Source: Chamaesiphon sp041738715
GTDB lineage: Bacteria; Cyanobacteriota; Cyanobacteriia; Cyanobacteriales; Chamaesiphonaceae
DNA: 64,000 bases
Reading direction: 5' to 3'
Assembly: GCA_041738715.1 (NCBI GenBank)
Contig: JBGSPI010000130.1
Coordinates: 1-64,000, forward strand
Made by a program: the position numbers and the translations under genes. Under the pieces are notes generated by a model. The model saw only the letters and a list, made by a program, of their open reading frames with translations, was not told the origin of the DNA and did not search any database. This document shows, piece after piece, positions 62,720-64,000 of the stretch. Every line of letters starts with the position of its first letter. Position 1 is the stretch's first letter.

Positions 62720-63592
62720 TTACTGAGCGATAGTTACACTAGCGATTTTGCCACCGATTTTATTAATCTGTTGCAGAGTGCTAGATAACTGTTCGTAGGT
62801 AACAATGAACTCTTTGTTACTGCGGCGCACGCGAGGATAGCGCGGAAGACTAATACTTGCGACTTCAATCCGATAGAGTCGGGCTGTGTCGCCCTGAATC
62901 GATCGACCAAAGACTCGATTAGGCGTGGTACCTTGAGCAGCTGGCTGATAACCAAACCCGTCGTTATTGCCACCAGAAGGTGGAATCACGGCGGAAGTAT
63001 CATTTCGCCCCAGTTCGCCAGCCAACCGCGATTTAGTGCCAGCTACCTGGGATCGATCGCTAGTTGCATAGCCACGATAGAGCCGGAACATCCGAGGAAA
63101 TCCCGCCATATCTTGTCCGGTTTGGGTCAAAAATCCCCGATAATAAGGGACGATCGAGTCGCCGAAGTTGGTTTCATATTCAGCAGAATCGATGTAAGAA
63201 TCTATATCCGCTTCAAAACCTTCATTCTGATAGCGATCAAGATGCTCGATAATTTCTGCTTCATTATAGGGAGCGCGTCCGAGTAAATGTTTAAAATTTA
63301 ATTCGATCGCCCGCGTTTGGAAATTGGAGTAAAAGAATTTATTTTTATATAATTCAGACTTCGCCAAGGCACGCACAAACTCGCGGACGGTAACTTTACC
63401 GTTAGCGAGCAGGGATTCGAGTGCTGTTAGCCGCTCGGATGCCATCAGATAGTCGTTGCCCAAAATATGACGGTAAGCGGCACTAATGACTGCTTGCGCG
63501 TCAGCCGACGACCAGTTAGGTCGTAATTCGATCGGGCTACTATCGCTAAAGGGGCTAGTGCCCAATCGCGAAGCTGCTGTTGTAATTGCCAC
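62720..63592 (-). CDS. cpcC: Phycobilisome rod linker CpcC (second copy)
   Basis: This 290-residue rod linker joins phycocyanin hexamers. Residues 20-180 are the Pfam00427 linker domain (AVISAAYRHILGNDY, VREFVRALAKSELYK, NFKHLLGRAPYNEAEI, YRGFLTQTGQ, FRLYRGYATSD). The C-terminal CpcD-like domain (about 230-290) has TARLYRIEVASISLPRYPRVR and TYEQLSSTLQQINKIGGKI. It follows another rod-linker gene and precedes cpcD, all on the minus strand, as a likely co-transcribed unit. Confidence 0.95.
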   Translation of the reverse strand: MAITTAASRLGTSPFSDSSPIELRPNWSSADAQAVISAAYRHILGNDYLMASERLTALESLLANGKVTVREFVRALAKSELYKNKFFYSNFQTRAIELNFKHLLGRAPYNEAEIIEHLDRYQNEGFEADIDSYIDSAEYETNFGDSIVPYYRGFLTQTGQDMAGFPRMFRLYRGYATSDRSQVAGTKSRLAGELGRNDTSAVIPPSGGNNDGFGYQPAAQGTTPNRVFGRSIQGDTARLYRIEVASISLPRYPRVRRSNKEFIVTYEQLSSTLQQINKIGGKIASVTIAQ

Positions 63593-63630
63593 AGGGGATT
63601 CTCCTTATCGATTTGCCAACATTAATCGAC

Positions 63631-64000
63631 CTAAGCGCAGGAAATATCGACAATGCGACTACCGCGTTGGTTGAGACGTTGGAGAGTGGGGTTGAGTTGT
63701 TCGTAACTGACGAGATATTCGCTAACACCTCGTCGCAGTTGAGTTTTGCCGCTGCTAGCAGCTTGCATCACCCGAACGCGGTACAATTGTCCGCGATCGC
63801 CTTTCGTTGTGCCGCCTAAGCCACTGCCAAAGTTGGCAGTCCGTAAGGGGGATGGTAAATTAGCTGCTAAATCTTGGGTGAGGGCAGCGGATTTATTTTT
63901 CCCTTGGGCTTTATCGCTATTGGCATAACCGCGATAGAGTTGGAACATCCGGTTAAAACCGATCGTCGTTTGACCGCGTTGGGTATCAAACCCCCGATAG
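63631..64000 (-). CDS. cpcC: Phycobilisome rod linker CpcC (first copy, partial)
   Basis: The C-terminal part of a second rod linker, cut by the window edge. Visible are the last bases of the linker domain (YRGFDTQRGQTTIGFNRMFQ, LYRGYANSDKAQG) and the CpcD-like domain (GQLYRVRVMQAASSGKTQLRR, SYEQLNPTLQRLNQRG). Its stop is 38 bases before the start of the next linker gene. The N-terminus and the cpcBA genes would be beyond the right edge. Confidence 0.93.
   Translation of the reverse strand, partial: YRGFDTQRGQTTIGFNRMFQLYRGYANSDKAQGKNKSAALTQDLAANLPSPLRTANFGSGLGGTTKGDRGQLYRVRVMQAASSGKTQLRRGVSEYLVSYEQLNPTLQRLNQRGSRIVDISCA

Overview
The window is cyanobacterial chromosome. Direct evidence is the phycocyanin rod-linker cluster at the right edge (two rod linkers and cpcD), ndhH, glpX-type FBP/SBP bisphosphatase, and the very high density of cgatcg/gcgatcgc (HIP1-like) octamers. 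The species cannot be fixed from sequence alone.

Layout. 0-3.4 kb: broken anion-permease fragment beside a probable transposase tail, two OmpR-type response regulators (the second lacks an output domain) and a lipoprotein. 3.4-6.3 kb: hisC with an IscB (OMEGA-type RNA-guided nuclease) element inserted directly upstream; its two end hairpins and an omega-RNA region are readable. 6.4-10 kb: tRNA-Glu, rfbC-rsmH-murD operon, convergent lexA. 10-14 kb: large STAND ATPase with WD40 repeats. 14-19 kb: a candidate small RNA, a parvulin-type isomerase, CIRCE-controlled groL, an IS701-family element. 19-40 kb: mostly housekeeping genes (recQ, hemA, glpX, thiL, ridA, XPB-like helicase, plsC, antiporter), plus hicBA and a duplicated CAP/DUF4114 gene pair around a DUF559-type nuclease.

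40.8-52.6 kb is an accessory patch around gltB. It has a yoeB toxin with a broken yefM, a Doc/antitoxin operon, an antitoxin/PIN operon, a VapB-like gene with a broken vapC, and a scrambled restriction-modification system carrying an IS5-family element. The gltB gene is flanked by a copy of its own 5' end (left) and of its own 3' end (right). One toxin-antitoxin operon sits between each partial copy and the intact gene.

52.6-64 kb returns to core genes: esterase, ndhH, surE, AI-2E-type permease, a zinc-ribbon membrane protein, an MFS transporter, argS, and the cpc linker genes, which converge on argS across a strong terminator hairpin.

The items most worth a second look are: the IscB element and its covarying end hairpins; the gltB/toxin-antitoxin bracket; the inverted restriction-modification relic; a terminator-ended three-hairpin RNA candidate at 14.03-14.17 kb with an exposed anti-Shine-Dalgarno loop; and the CAP/DUF4114 duplication scar.
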